In this document: in pieces, positions 15,968 to 23,882 of the stretch
Layout: the number at the start of each line of letters is the position of its first letter
Position numbering within the stretch: the stretch's first letter is position 1
Virus record (IMG/VR): IMGVR_UViG_3300032288_004964
Location: 124,001 to 188,000 of that record
DNA length: 64,000 bases
Source of the DNA: a virus
Strand: one strand, 5' to 3'
Translations under genes and position numbers: made by a program
Notes under the pieces: model-generated
Database searches by the model: none
Told to the model about the DNA's origin: nothing
Seen by the model: the letters and a program-made list of their open reading frames with translations, nothing else

Positions 15968-16023
15968 ATTCCCCCTTTTAACATTTTTATTAAAATACCT
16001 AAATAAAAATCAAAAGGGGGAAT
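15968..16023. repeat. Long imperfect inverted repeat between divergent genes
   Basis: Outer arms ATTCCCCCTTTT and AAAAGGGGGAAT (12 bp) enclose inner arms ATTTTTAT and ATAAAAAT (8 bp), with a small bulge and a 12-base AT loop. The C/G runs are exceptional in this AT-rich window. It sits between uvsX and the endonuclease gene at 16044, ahead of the latter's promoter box. It could be an operator, an RNA structure or a nuclease-linked site. Confidence 0.7.
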
Positions 16024-16027
16024 ATAT

Positions 16028-16039
16028 TTTTAATATATA
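16028..16039 (+). promoter_or_regulatory. Phage-type TTTTAATATATA promoter box, 4 bases from ATG
   Basis: TTTTAATATATA, then CTAT, then the ATG at 16044. Confidence 0.55.
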
Positions 16040-16043
16040 CTAT

Positions 16044-17108
16044 ATGACTAAGCAAGAATTTCTATATAGAGCTAGAGAAAAACACGGATATAAATATCAA
16101 TATCCCAATCTAAGTGATAAAATTTTATCAAATGATGATATAGATATAATTTATAATGATGTTTTGTATAAGCAAAAAGTAGTTAAACATATAACTTTGG
16201 GTAGATGTCCTGAAAAAAATACACCTAAAAAAACAACAGAGGATTTTATTAGAGAGGCTGAGGAAGTTTGGGGTAAAGGAAAATATGATTACTCATTAAC
16301 AGAGTACAAGGGAGCTCTTAGAAATATTAAAGTTATATATGATGGTATAGTATTTAACCAAATAGCATCTACACACTTAAGATCTGCTCCTGAATTAAAT
16401 ATGAATAGAGATTGGTTTATTAAGAGGTCTCAAGATAAATGGGGAAAAGATAAATATGATTACTCTTTAGTTGAGTATAAACATTGTAAGTCAAAAGTTA
16501 AAATAATATATAATAAGACAGGAGAGGTATTTGAACAAACTCCACACTTACACTTATATAGAGCACCTGAAAATATTAAATTAGCTGTTAGAAAAACAAC
16601 AGAACAATTTATAAAGGAATCAAATATAGTACATGATAATAAATATTTATATGATAAGACAGAGTATATTAAAAATCAAATAAAAGTTATTATAACTTGT
16701 CCTATACATGGTGACTTCTCTCAAATACCACTTTCTCATATACAAGGTAGTGGATGTCCAAATTGTAATGAATCTAAGGGTGAGAAAGAAATTGCAAAGT
16801 TTCTCAATAAGTATGATATAAATTATGATAGACAACATAAATTTTCAGATTGTAAAAATATATTTCAACTACCTTTTGACTTCTATATTCCTTCTATTCG
16901 TACTTGTATTGAGTTTGATGGTAAACAACATTATGAACCAATTGATTACTTTGGGGGAGTAAAAGCTTATGAGTCACTTAAACTAAATGATAAAATCAAA
17001 TCTGACTATTGTGAAGATAATTATATTAGTTTAATTAGGATTAGATATGATCAGATTGATGATATTTGGAGAATACTTTGGGATAATCTAAAGGAACATA
17101 TTAAATAA
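16044..17108 (+). CDS. Homing-endonuclease-like protein with DUF723-type repeats and Vsr-like nuclease domain
   Basis: 354 residues. Residues 55-250 hold repeats of a DUF723-like unit ('EDFIREAEEVWGKGKYDYSL', 'KRSQDKWGKDKYDYSLVEYK', then 'TCPIHGDFSQIPLSHIQGSG' with CPNC). The C-terminal ~100 residues form a Vsr/EDxHD-type nuclease: 'FDFYIPSIRTCIEFDGKQHY' and 'DKIKSDYCEDN'. Such genes spread between phages by cutting cognate DNA. It lies next to uvsX and partly overlaps the convergent oxygenase gene at its end. Confidence 0.8.
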   Translation: MTKQEFLYRAREKHGYKYQYPNLSDKILSNDDIDIIYNDVLYKQKVVKHITLGRCPEKNTPKKTTEDFIREAEEVWGKGKYDYSLTEYKGALRNIKVIYDGIVFNQIASTHLRSAPELNMNRDWFIKRSQDKWGKDKYDYSLVEYKHCKSKVKIIYNKTGEVFEQTPHLHLYRAPENIKLAVRKTTEQFIKESNIVHDNKYLYDKTEYIKNQIKVIITCPIHGDFSQIPLSHIQGSGCPNCNESKGEKEIAKFLNKYDINYDRQHKFSDCKNIFQLPFDFYIPSIRTCIEFDGKQHYEPIDYFGGVKAYESLKLNDKIKSDYCEDNYISLIRIRYDQIDDIWRILWDNLKEHIK

Positions 17109-17661
17109 TTTCCATATCTTCTATATTTCTTGTTACCCACATAGGAACAACAATTCTATCACCAGATTCTATAGTATTTACCTTATGTAAACACCTTTCA
17201 TCACTTGTAAATATAACAATAGAACCTTTTTTTGGAATACTAACATAGTTATCTATAACTGTTTCACCACCTTTGTAATTATCATTTATGTATGTTACTG
17301 ATGAATAATGTCTATTATTAAATTCACTTTGTTCATACCCATTATCTTTATGTAGTTCCATTCTTTTACCACATCTCCATAAAACAATATCTGTGAGAAC
17401 TGGAAATAATACTTCATTATATAAAGATGATGATATATCAGTAACTTTTCTTCTATGGTTGTCTAGAATTTCCTTTACTACTTTATCTTCAACTTTTTTT
17501 ATTGAAATTCTATCACCATCAAACCATGGTAGAGTATCTATGTTATAAGAGTCCTTTTTGCACTTATCTATCATAAAATTTGATAATATATCACATTCTT
17601 GTTCAGTTATAAAGTTATCAAATCTGTGTATTAAAGGATTGTTTGTTTCTACTTTAAACAT
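17101..17661 (-). CDS. 2-oxoglutarate/Fe(II) oxygenase, prolyl-4-hydroxylase-like
   Basis: 186 residues. The iron triad is visible: H104-x-D106 in 'MELHKDNGY' and H159 in 'DERCLHKV', with the 2-oxoglutarate arginine R169 in 'SGDRIVVPMW'. 'NYKGGETVI' and 'KKGSIVIF' are the usual strands between them. Prolyl hydroxylases act on protein proline. The substrate is unknown; a fibre protein is conceivable, though the collagen-like fibre in this window has almost no proline in its repeats. The start overlaps the stop of the gene upstream by a base. Confidence 0.8.
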   Translation of the reverse strand: MFKVETNNPLIHRFDNFITEQECDILSNFMIDKCKKDSYNIDTLPWFDGDRISIKKVEDKVVKEILDNHRRKVTDISSSLYNEVLFPVLTDIVLWRCGKRMELHKDNGYEQSEFNNRHYSSVTYINDNYKGGETVIDNYVSIPKKGSIVIFTSDERCLHKVNTIESGDRIVVPMWVTRNIEDMEII

Positions 17662-18095
17662 TATTTCTTTTTTTCGTGTCTTTCTTTAGCTTCTTCTACT
17701 TTTCTTTTCATCTTATCTTTATAAGATTCTTCTTTTTCAACACCAAGTTCTTTAGCCTTTTTGTCATATTCTTTTTGAAGTTCTTTGATTCTTTTAGCTA
17801 ATTCTTCAAGTTCTTTTTTACTATTAGCATCAACTGACTCATTGAATTCTTCTTCTTTAACATCTAAGTCAAAATAGTTTTTTAGAACTTTAATAGTGTC
17901 TACATCATTTGCCATATACCATAATTCTGGTGGAAGTAAAGAAACTTTTTGATCAGCTATTAACTCACCTAATTCAGCTTCATTTGAAAATAATTCAGCT
18001 TCAGTTTCATTAATATCTAATTTAGCAGATCCATTTGTTTGAGGTCCGGGAACTTGTTTATTTTCATTTACAAACTGATTGTATTTCTTTATCAT
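17661..18095 (-). CDS. Coiled-coil protein with capsid-targeting-like N-terminus
   Basis: 144 residues beginning MIKKYNQFVNENK, then an acidic mid-region and a C-terminal coiled coil very rich in Lys and Glu (KELEELAKRIKELQKEYDKK). No catalytic motif. Its start overlaps the end of the PQ-loop gene by four bases and its stop overlaps the oxygenase start, so the three are coupled. The leader predicts cleavage after FVNE. Confidence 0.65.
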   Translation of the reverse strand: MIKKYNQFVNENKQVPGPQTNGSAKLDINETEAELFSNEAELGELIADQKVSLLPPELWYMANDVDTIKVLKNYFDLDVKEEEFNESVDANSKKELEELAKRIKELQKEYDKKAKELGVEKEESYKDKMKRKVEEAKERHEKKK

Positions 18096-18766
18096 AATTC
18101 TAATTTATTTTGTGGCTTTATTTTATAGTATAAAATAACAGCTAATATTAAGATGTTAGTTGCGTAATTTAGAAGTAATGGTAGGTCTAATTTATCATAA
18201 ACATAAGCTAGTGCGAATATTTCACCAAATGCCCAAAGAAGAACAAATCCCCAAGATATACCATCAGAGTGTTTATCTTTATAAGATTGCCAAGCTTGTG
18301 GAATACCACAGATTGCTAAACAGATTGATCCTAACCAACCCATTATTTCAAATATAGTCATATTTTTAGCCATACTTGCTATACCAGCTTCAGTTAGTTC
18401 ATCTTCAACTTTTTGTTCAGGAACATTATATCCATATTCTGATTCAATATGAGAAGCCAATTTACCGTATAATTCAATAAATTTAGCAGAATCTTTACTA
18501 TTAATATTAGATTTAATTTCATCTAATATTTCTGATAATTTCTCATCTTTAGATTTCTCTTTTCTAATTGTAGATATTTCTTCAATTTGATTTTTATAAA
18601 CTTCTACACCATCTTTTTCAGTTTGAACTGACATAGAGGTTGGTGTTGTAGTTTGAGACATTGCTGGTGAAGTTGCGAGAGCACCCATTAGTCCGGCTGC
18701 TGCGATTCCTCTTCTGAAATCTATTTCTTCATTAATGAAGGTTTCATATGTTTTTAATTTCTTCAT
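18092..18766 (-). CDS. PQ-loop membrane protein with capsid-targeting-like N-terminus
   Basis: 224 residues in three parts. The leader is MKKLKTYETFINEEI. Next comes 'RRGIAAAGLMGALATSPAMS', which looks like a signal peptide or membrane segment, and a helical soluble part (45-125). From ~130 comes a PQ-loop half-transporter (SemiSWEET-like): 'GWLGSICLAICGIPQAWQSY', 'GISWGFVLLWAFGEIFALAY' and a third hydrophobic helix. PQ-loop proteins move sugars or amino acids as dimers. A membrane protein carrying a head-packaging tag would be unusual. TTTTAATATATA lies four bases before the ATG. Confidence 0.7.
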   Translation of the reverse strand: MKKLKTYETFINEEIDFRRGIAAAGLMGALATSPAMSQTTTPTSMSVQTEKDGVEVYKNQIEEISTIRKEKSKDEKLSEILDEIKSNINSKDSAKFIELYGKLASHIESEYGYNVPEQKVEDELTEAGIASMAKNMTIFEIMGWLGSICLAICGIPQAWQSYKDKHSDGISWGFVLLWAFGEIFALAYVYDKLDLPLLLNYATNILILAVILYYKIKPQNKLEL

Positions 18767-18770
18767 AGTT

Positions 18771-18782
18771 TATATATTAAAA
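18771..18782 (-). promoter_or_regulatory. Phage-type TTTTAATATATA promoter box, 4 bases from ATG
   Basis: Minus-strand TTTTAATATATA, then AACT, then the ATG at 18766. Confidence 0.55.
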
Positions 18783-20063
18783 TTTGTGTGGGAAAATATG
18801 TCTCCATTCATGTCCTTGTGGGACATCTTTAGCTTTAACGCCGAATATCTTTTTTTCTGGACAAGTGTCTTTACCATCCATTAAGAAGTTATTATTACAA
18901 GCCCAAACTTCAGCAGTTCTATTTAGAATTTGACCAACTGAGAAAGGGAATCTCATTCCTGTTTCATTTTCAATATTGGTAATTCTACCGTCAGGATTCT
19001 TTTTAACAGTAATTATTAATCTTGGATTTCTTTTATTAGTGAATACTACTTCTCTTTCATATATAGATTCTTTAATTGGTTCATCACCTATTAAATCAGC
19101 CGCTTTATTCATATTAATTTTAATATTTTCAATTCTTTTAGCTTCTTTATCATTTTCATATACTGATTTAACTAACTCAGATAATTCTTTAAGTATTTTG
19201 GCACTAGCTTTACAATTTTCAGGATCACCCTCACAAATTACTTCTAATTTATAAAACTCTCCACTGTTATACTTACATAGGTTTTTACTTAGTAAAAAAT
19301 CCTGTGATCTGGTGTCAAATCCATTTGGTTTAGTAACACACCATATTCTTATAGGAGTGTCATCAAAATCAACTTTAAATTTATCTATTTGATGACTATT
19401 ATTTCCATATATAGCATATCCGTCATCATTTCTTGTAGTAGATTTTTCTATCTTATAAGGTGAGATACCTTTTACTTTTTTTAAACGAGCTATATACTCT
19501 AAGGCAATTTTATCATCTTCAGTTAATTTCTTAGAAAGGAAGTCAAAAAGACCTTCTTCTAATAAATCAGCAGCTGGGTTTATTTCAGTTTGAATTCTTT
19601 CAATTCTTTTTCTTTCTTTATCCTCTTTATAGATTTTGTCTATTAGATGAAATAGTTTTATGCGATAAGATTCTTTAGATCTAATTCTTTCACACAAACC
19701 AGTGTCATTTCCAATAAATAATTTCCATTTATTTACACATTTTTCTTCTTTTACAAACTCGCCAGTTATGGTGTTTACTAAGTTATGTCTATCATTTGAT
19801 ATAAGCAAATCAACATCATCAAATCTAACAACATATATTACACTGTAATATTCTGATTTAACTCTATTTTCAGTAGTATCTGCGGCATTTTGCATCCAAG
19901 CAGGTAACCTCATATCTTCACTCATTATATCATGAATTTCATATGGATTTTTATCTTTAACTTTTTCAAGACGATGTGTCATATCCAATGTGATTTTATC
20001 ATCATTGGTATCTTTCTTAAAATAATCTAAGAAACCTTCATCATATCTTTTTAAGTGTTTCAT
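18777..20063 (-). CDS. Protein with two tandem repeats and capsid-targeting-like N-terminus
   Basis: 428 residues from the ATG at 20063, which begins MKHLKRYDEGF and has the TAATATATA box five bases upstream; a longer frame would start inside that box. Two related units follow: 'EGFLDYFKKDTNDDKITLDM' with 'RLEKVKDKNPYEIHD', and 'EGLFDFLSKKLTEDDKIALE' with 'RLKKVKGISPYKIEK'. Each ends in a helix (ERKRIERIQTEINPAADLL / EAKRIENIKINMNKAADLI). The E-G junctions (YDE|G, LLEE|G) resemble T4 prohead-protease sites, so it could be cut at both. Function unknown. Confidence 0.65.
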   Translation of the reverse strand: MKHLKRYDEGFLDYFKKDTNDDKITLDMTHRLEKVKDKNPYEIHDIMSEDMRLPAWMQNAADTTENRVKSEYYSVIYVVRFDDVDLLISNDRHNLVNTITGEFVKEEKCVNKWKLFIGNDTGLCERIRSKESYRIKLFHLIDKIYKEDKERKRIERIQTEINPAADLLEEGLFDFLSKKLTEDDKIALEYIARLKKVKGISPYKIEKSTTRNDDGYAIYGNNSHQIDKFKVDFDDTPIRIWCVTKPNGFDTRSQDFLLSKNLCKYNSGEFYKLEVICEGDPENCKASAKILKELSELVKSVYENDKEAKRIENIKINMNKAADLIGDEPIKESIYEREVVFTNKRNPRLIITVKKNPDGRITNIENETGMRFPFSVGQILNRTAEVWACNNNFLMDGKDTCPEKKIFGVKAKDVPQGHEWRHIFPHKF

Positions 20064-20068
20064 TAAAC

Positions 20069-20080
20069 TATATATTATTT
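20069..20080 (-). promoter_or_regulatory. Phage-type TAATATATA promoter box, 5 bases from ATG
   Basis: Minus-strand AAATAATATATA, then GTTTA, then the ATG at 20063. It overlaps the last base of the cysK stop codon. Confidence 0.5.
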
Positions 20081-20953
20081 TTAGAAACAAGAAAGATATC
20101 TTTCACCTCTATCACATAATATAGTTATGATATTTCCTTCCATTTCTGGATATTTTTCTAACAATCTTTCTGATGCTAAGATATTAGCACCTGAGCTAAT
20201 TCCTACAAATAAACCTTGTTCTTTAGCTAATCTTATAGCTCTTTCTTTAGCATCCTCAGTTGAGATAACCATAATATCATCAACTTCTTTTAGATCAACT
20301 AAGAATTTAGAACCATCACCAATCCCTTGAATACCATGAAGTCCTGGTTGACCACCTGACATAACTGGCGATTCCGCTGGTTCAACTGCTACAACTTTCA
20401 TTTCGTGATTATACATCTTTAAAACACGAGAAGTGCCCATAAGAGTTCCTCCAGTTCCTGTTCCATCTACAAAAGCCGCAATTCTTCCTTTACTTTGGTG
20501 TAAGATTTCAACACCTGTTCCTTTTTCATGAGCTTCTATGTTTAGTGGGTTATGAAATTGATTAGGGTTAAAGTATCCATTTTCATAAGCCATTTTATCT
20601 CTTAAAGCAATAGCATCATCAAATTTACCATCTGGTACTTCAATTAGTTCAGCACCATAAAGTCTTAACATTTGTTTTCTTTCTTCGCTCATATTAGAAG
20701 GCATAATGATTATACATTTATATCCTCTTTCAGCTGCTATGAAAGCAAATGCGATTCCAGAGTTTCCAGATGTTGCTTCAATAATTGTATCACCTTTTTT
20801 AATAAGGTTATTCTTTTCAGCGTCATTTATTATATAAGATGCCATTCTGTCCTTTATTGAACCACTTGGGTTTTGACCTTCAAACTTTGCGAATATTCTT
20901 TCAGAGATTTTTATAAGTGGTGTTTGACCAACTACAGAGGATAATTTTTCCAT
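20081..20953 (-). CDS. cysK: Cysteine synthase (O-acetylserine sulfhydrylase)
   Basis: 290 residues of a fold-type II PLP enzyme making cysteine from O-acetylserine and sulfide. The PLP lysine is K34 in 'NPSGSIKDRMA'. 'TSGNSG' (61-66) is the substrate-binding loop, 'GTGTGGTLMG' the phosphate-binding loop and 'GISSGAN' the C-terminal signature. It is slightly shorter than the bacterial enzymes (about 300-320) but looks complete. This is a host-type metabolic gene in a phage. It could supply cysteine for the Cys-rich fibre at 56372 or for host sulfur metabolism during infection. Confidence 0.92.
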   Translation of the reverse strand: MEKLSSVVGQTPLIKISERIFAKFEGQNPSGSIKDRMASYIINDAEKNNLIKKGDTIIEATSGNSGIAFAFIAAERGYKCIIIMPSNMSEERKQMLRLYGAELIEVPDGKFDDAIALRDKMAYENGYFNPNQFHNPLNIEAHEKGTGVEILHQSKGRIAAFVDGTGTGGTLMGTSRVLKMYNHEMKVVAVEPAESPVMSGGQPGLHGIQGIGDGSKFLVDLKEVDDIMVISTEDAKERAIRLAKEQGLFVGISSGANILASERLLEKYPEMEGNIITILCDRGERYLSCF

Positions 20954-21048
20954 TAATATGTTTATTTTTATGTTTTATATATCTAAATTATCATAGTTTA
21001 ATCAAAAAAAATTCCATGAGTAAAAGTTAAAAGGGAAAGTCCTTTTTA

Positions 21049-21057
21049 TAATATATA
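21049..21057 (+). promoter_or_regulatory. Phage-type TAATATATA promoter box, 4 bases from ATG
   Basis: TAATATATA, then ACTT, then the ATG at 21062. Confidence 0.5.
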
Positions 21058-21061
21058 ACTT

Positions 21062-21892
21062 ATGAAATGGACAGACGAAGAAATTGAAATTTTAAAAAAC
21101 AACTATGAACAAGGTGCTAATTATCTGACTTCTTTATTAGAAAGAGATAGATCTTCTATACAACATAAATTAAATAGATTGAGACTCTTTGTATCTAAAG
21201 AAACAAAGTCAAAGATATCAAAAGTGAATTCATCTAAAAGAAAATTTGATGATTCATTTTATTCAGTTTGTGATATAACAAAAAATATTAATGAATACTC
21301 AGCTTATATTTTAGGATTCCTATGGACTGATGGATTTCTTCTGAAAAATAGAAAAACTACAGGTATTACAATTATTAAAGATGATATGATTGAGATAAAT
21401 TGGATATTTAACAAGTTTGGAACTTGGTATTCTCAAGATAGAGTTAGAAAGAATAAAAGAGAGTCTAGTACCTTAACCGCATATAATCCATATCTATTAG
21501 ATAGTTTAATTTCATATGACTTTGATAAAAAATCATATATATCTCCTGAAAAGTTATTTAGTTTAATACCACAAAAGTATTTAAAATATCTAATTAGAGG
21601 TATAATAGATGGTGATGGTTGCTTCTATCTGAATACAAAGAGATATACCTATCAATTAACTATTGCTTCTACATATGAACAGGATTGGTCATTTTATATA
21701 GACTTTTTTAATAAATTAGGATTTGAATTTAAAATACAAAAGAGAATAAATAAAAAAAGTAAATCTTCTATAATAAGATTATGTCAACGCCAAAAGATAT
21801 CTGATCTTTCTAAGTGGTTATATGATGGGTATGAGTTTGATAAAATTGGACTCTCAAGAAAATACAACAAATCTATTTTATTTGATAAATAA
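21062..21892 (+). CDS. LAGLIDADG homing endonuclease
   Basis: 276 residues. An N-terminal Myb/SANT-like helix-turn-helix (KWTDEEIEILKNNYEQGANY) is followed by two LAGLIDADG helices: 'AYILGFLWTDGF' (~residue 82) and 'LIRGIIDGDGCF' (~residue 180), each with the catalytic Asp. Two motifs in one chain imply a monomeric enzyme. It is free-standing, divergent from cysK, and no intron is evident around it. Confidence 0.9.
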   Translation: MKWTDEEIEILKNNYEQGANYLTSLLERDRSSIQHKLNRLRLFVSKETKSKISKVNSSKRKFDDSFYSVCDITKNINEYSAYILGFLWTDGFLLKNRKTTGITIIKDDMIEINWIFNKFGTWYSQDRVRKNKRESSTLTAYNPYLLDSLISYDFDKKSYISPEKLFSLIPQKYLKYLIRGIIDGDGCFYLNTKRYTYQLTIASTYEQDWSFYIDFFNKLGFEFKIQKRINKKSKSSIIRLCQRQKISDLSKWLYDGYEFDKIGLSRKYNKSILFDK

Positions 21893-21898
21893 TATCCT

Positions 21899-21906
21899 TA
21901 TATTTG
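21899..21906 (+). promoter_or_regulatory. Host-type TATATTTG promoter element
   Basis: TATATTTG, then TAAT, then the ATG at 21911, implying a leaderless message for the phosphoesterase and the genes after it. Confidence 0.55.
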
Positions 21907-21910
21907 TAAT

Positions 21911-22516
21911 ATGAATATATGGTTTACATCAGACACACATTTTGGACACACTAACATTGCTGGTCCTAAAATTTCTAATTGGTCTTCAGGATACAGAAAC
22001 TTTAACTCTGTACATGAAATGAATATGACACTTGTTGATGGTATCAACAAATATGTTAAAGAAGATGATATACTTTATCATCTTGGTGATTGGAGCTTTG
22101 GAGGATCTCAAAATATATTTCAATTCAGAAATTATCTTATATGTAAGAATATACACTTGATTTTAGGCAACCATGATCAACATATAGTTGATAAAGAGAT
22201 AAACTATCATGATACATCATTTAATCCAGTTGAACTTTTCTCATCTGTTCAAGATGTTCTAACTTTAGATATTGGTAAAACAAAACTATTTTTATCACAT
22301 TATTCACATAGAGTTTGGTTGGGTAGTCATAAGGGTGTTATACATCTTTATGGCCACTCACACGGATCTATTCCCGATTATGGAAAATCTATGGATGTTG
22401 GTGTTGATGTTGCTTTTAAGAAGTTTGGAGAATATAGACCTTTTAATATTGGCGACATCACTAATATTATGTCAAAGAGAAGTATAGAGAAAATTGATCA
22501 CCACGGAGATATGTAG
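21911..22516 (+). CDS. Metallophosphoesterase (calcineurin-like)
   Basis: 201 residues with all metal-binding motifs in order: D8-x-H10 in 'TSDTHFGH', 'LGDWSFGG', 'LGNHDQH', 'SHYSHRVW' and 'YGHSHG'. These place two metal ions for phosphodiester or phosphomonoester hydrolysis. The size fits small stand-alone enzymes such as YfcE-like phosphodiesterases and phage relatives. Substrate unknown. First gene of a long plus-strand series to 31376, expressed from a host-type promoter. Confidence 0.88.
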   Translation: MNIWFTSDTHFGHTNIAGPKISNWSSGYRNFNSVHEMNMTLVDGINKYVKEDDILYHLGDWSFGGSQNIFQFRNYLICKNIHLILGNHDQHIVDKEINYHDTSFNPVELFSSVQDVLTLDIGKTKLFLSHYSHRVWLGSHKGVIHLYGHSHGSIPDYGKSMDVGVDVAFKKFGEYRPFNIGDITNIMSKRSIEKIDHHGDM

Positions 22517-22517
22517 T

Positions 22518-22682
22518 ATGAGAAAATTAGAATCTGAATTATCCTATTATAAAGTTTTAATTAATTCTCAGTATGGTACAAATACCAGTACAACAATGTT
22601 AGATAAAGCCTATCAACTAAGAAGAAAAATTATCACTGTAAAAAATAGAAAAAATAAAATTAAAAAGATATTTAATATATGA
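22518..22682 (+). CDS. Small basic helical protein
   Basis: 54 residues from the ATG at 22518, one base after the previous stop (TAGTATG). Lys/Arg-rich C-terminus (LRRKIITVKNRKNKIKKIF). No family recognised. The next gene overlaps its stop by ATGA. Confidence 0.5.
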   Translation: MRKLESELSYYKVLINSQYGTNTSTTMLDKAYQLRRKIITVKNRKNKIKKIFNI

Positions 22683-23008
22683 TAGATAGATGGGATTGTC
22701 AAAGAGTTGTTTGTATAAAAGAATATAAAACTCTTAAAATAGGTAGTCATTATGATATTAAGGGTAGAGGTAATTTAGAATTTAATGCTGATAAAGAAGT
22801 TGGTGATAAAAGAGGATATGGATATTGTGTAGAAGATGGTCTCTATGGTTCCTACTCTGGTAAAAAAGATTGGTGGAAATTACCATATGCTGAGAAAGTT
22901 AAGTGGTATTATTTTACTGAGGAAGAAATGTCTGAATATTTTATAACAGAAGAAGAAGATTATAAAGTATATTTAAGAGACGAAAAACTAAAACAATTGC
23001 TTAATTAA
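22679..23008 (+). CDS. Hypothetical protein
   Basis: 109 residues, mixed alpha/beta, no family recognised. The N-terminal part looks like a small SH3-like barrel (CIKEYKTLKIGSHYDIKGRG), followed by a Gly/Tyr-rich loop and an acidic C-terminal helix. It overlaps its upstream neighbour by four bases and precedes the next gene by one base. Confidence 0.55.
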   Translation: MIDRWDCQRVVCIKEYKTLKIGSHYDIKGRGNLEFNADKEVGDKRGYGYCVEDGLYGSYSGKKDWWKLPYAEKVKWYYFTEEEMSEYFITEEEDYKVYLRDEKLKQLLN

Positions 23009-23009
23009 C

Positions 23010-23882
23010 ATGAAAGATATAAAAGGATTTTGTAAATTATTTGATTTAAGTATTCCCGAACATGATGAGTTTGATTATTATATCAATCAATTTGTTCGGT
23101 TAGAAAAGTTTAAACATATTAAAGATATGATTCCTCTCTATGAGAAAGCTGAAGAGGAATTTGGTGATATTTTTGCCTTAAAAATTGAAAAGTCTAATCA
23201 GATTGTTCAATTTTTACAATCAACTCGTGCCTTAAATGAGTTAAATGATGATAATTTAATACCTGATCTTCCTACTACAAAGAGCTTTCAATATTCAGAA
23301 GATAAAAAATATATCTCTATTGATATGAGAATGGCTAATTGGCAAGTTCTTAAAAAGTATGATCCTCACTTTGAGAATGAGTTAGGAGATAGTTATATTG
23401 AACTACTTAAAAAGTTTGATGTACCTGAGGTATTTTGGAATTCTAAGCAATTTAGACAATATATCTTTGGTAATATTAATCCTAAGCGACAAGGAAAAGC
23501 TCAAAGAGTAATGATTCAAGAAATACTTGATAAGTATAGTCATTTGAATTTAGAAGTAGCTTGTATTAAGAATGATGAGGTTATTTACTCATTTGACTCA
23601 TTTGATGATATTATTCAAATTATAAATGAAATAGATAGTAAAAGGTTTAAGATTAAACTTTTCACAGTAAAAAGAGTACAAGATTTTCGAATTAATTCTT
23701 ATATGGATGAAAGTGGAAACTTTCTATATAAAGAAATGATTGGATGTAACGGAAATTCATTCTTCTTATTACTTAAACAGTATATTTTTAATGAACCTTT
23801 AGACATAAGAGACCTTTATTTTAGGATGGATGGTAATTTAGCCATTTGGAAAGTAGATGGTCTAAAATTAGAACTAAAATGA
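23010..23882 (+). CDS. Conserved-looking phage protein of unknown function
   Basis: 290 residues. 'KKYISIDMRMANWQVLKKYD' followed ~60 residues later by 'NSKQFRQYIFGNINPKRQG' is a combination I associate with an uncharacterised family in large phages. The strand-Asp-helix at 'SIDMRMANW' recalls nucleotidyltransferase palm motifs, but a second catalytic Asp is not obvious. Function unknown. The next gene overlaps its stop (ATGA). Confidence 0.6.
   Translation: MKDIKGFCKLFDLSIPEHDEFDYYINQFVRLEKFKHIKDMIPLYEKAEEEFGDIFALKIEKSNQIVQFLQSTRALNELNDDNLIPDLPTTKSFQYSEDKKYISIDMRMANWQVLKKYDPHFENELGDSYIELLKKFDVPEVFWNSKQFRQYIFGNINPKRQGKAQRVMIQEILDKYSHLNLEVACIKNDEVIYSFDSFDDIIQIINEIDSKRFKIKLFTVKRVQDFRINSYMDESGNFLYKEMIGCNGNSFFLLLKQYIFNEPLDIRDLYFRMDGNLAIWKVDGLKLELK

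Noticed and set aside
20064-20090. Longer N-terminus for the 18777 gene (MFLKIIYSL...)
   Set aside because: It would be encoded by the promoter box itself and overlap cysK; the ATG at 20063 gives MKHLKRYDEG.
21062-21892. Group I intron around the LAGLIDADG gene
   Set aside because: The neighbouring genes (cysK and the phosphoesterase) are complete and oppositely oriented; there are no split exons, so the gene is free-standing.
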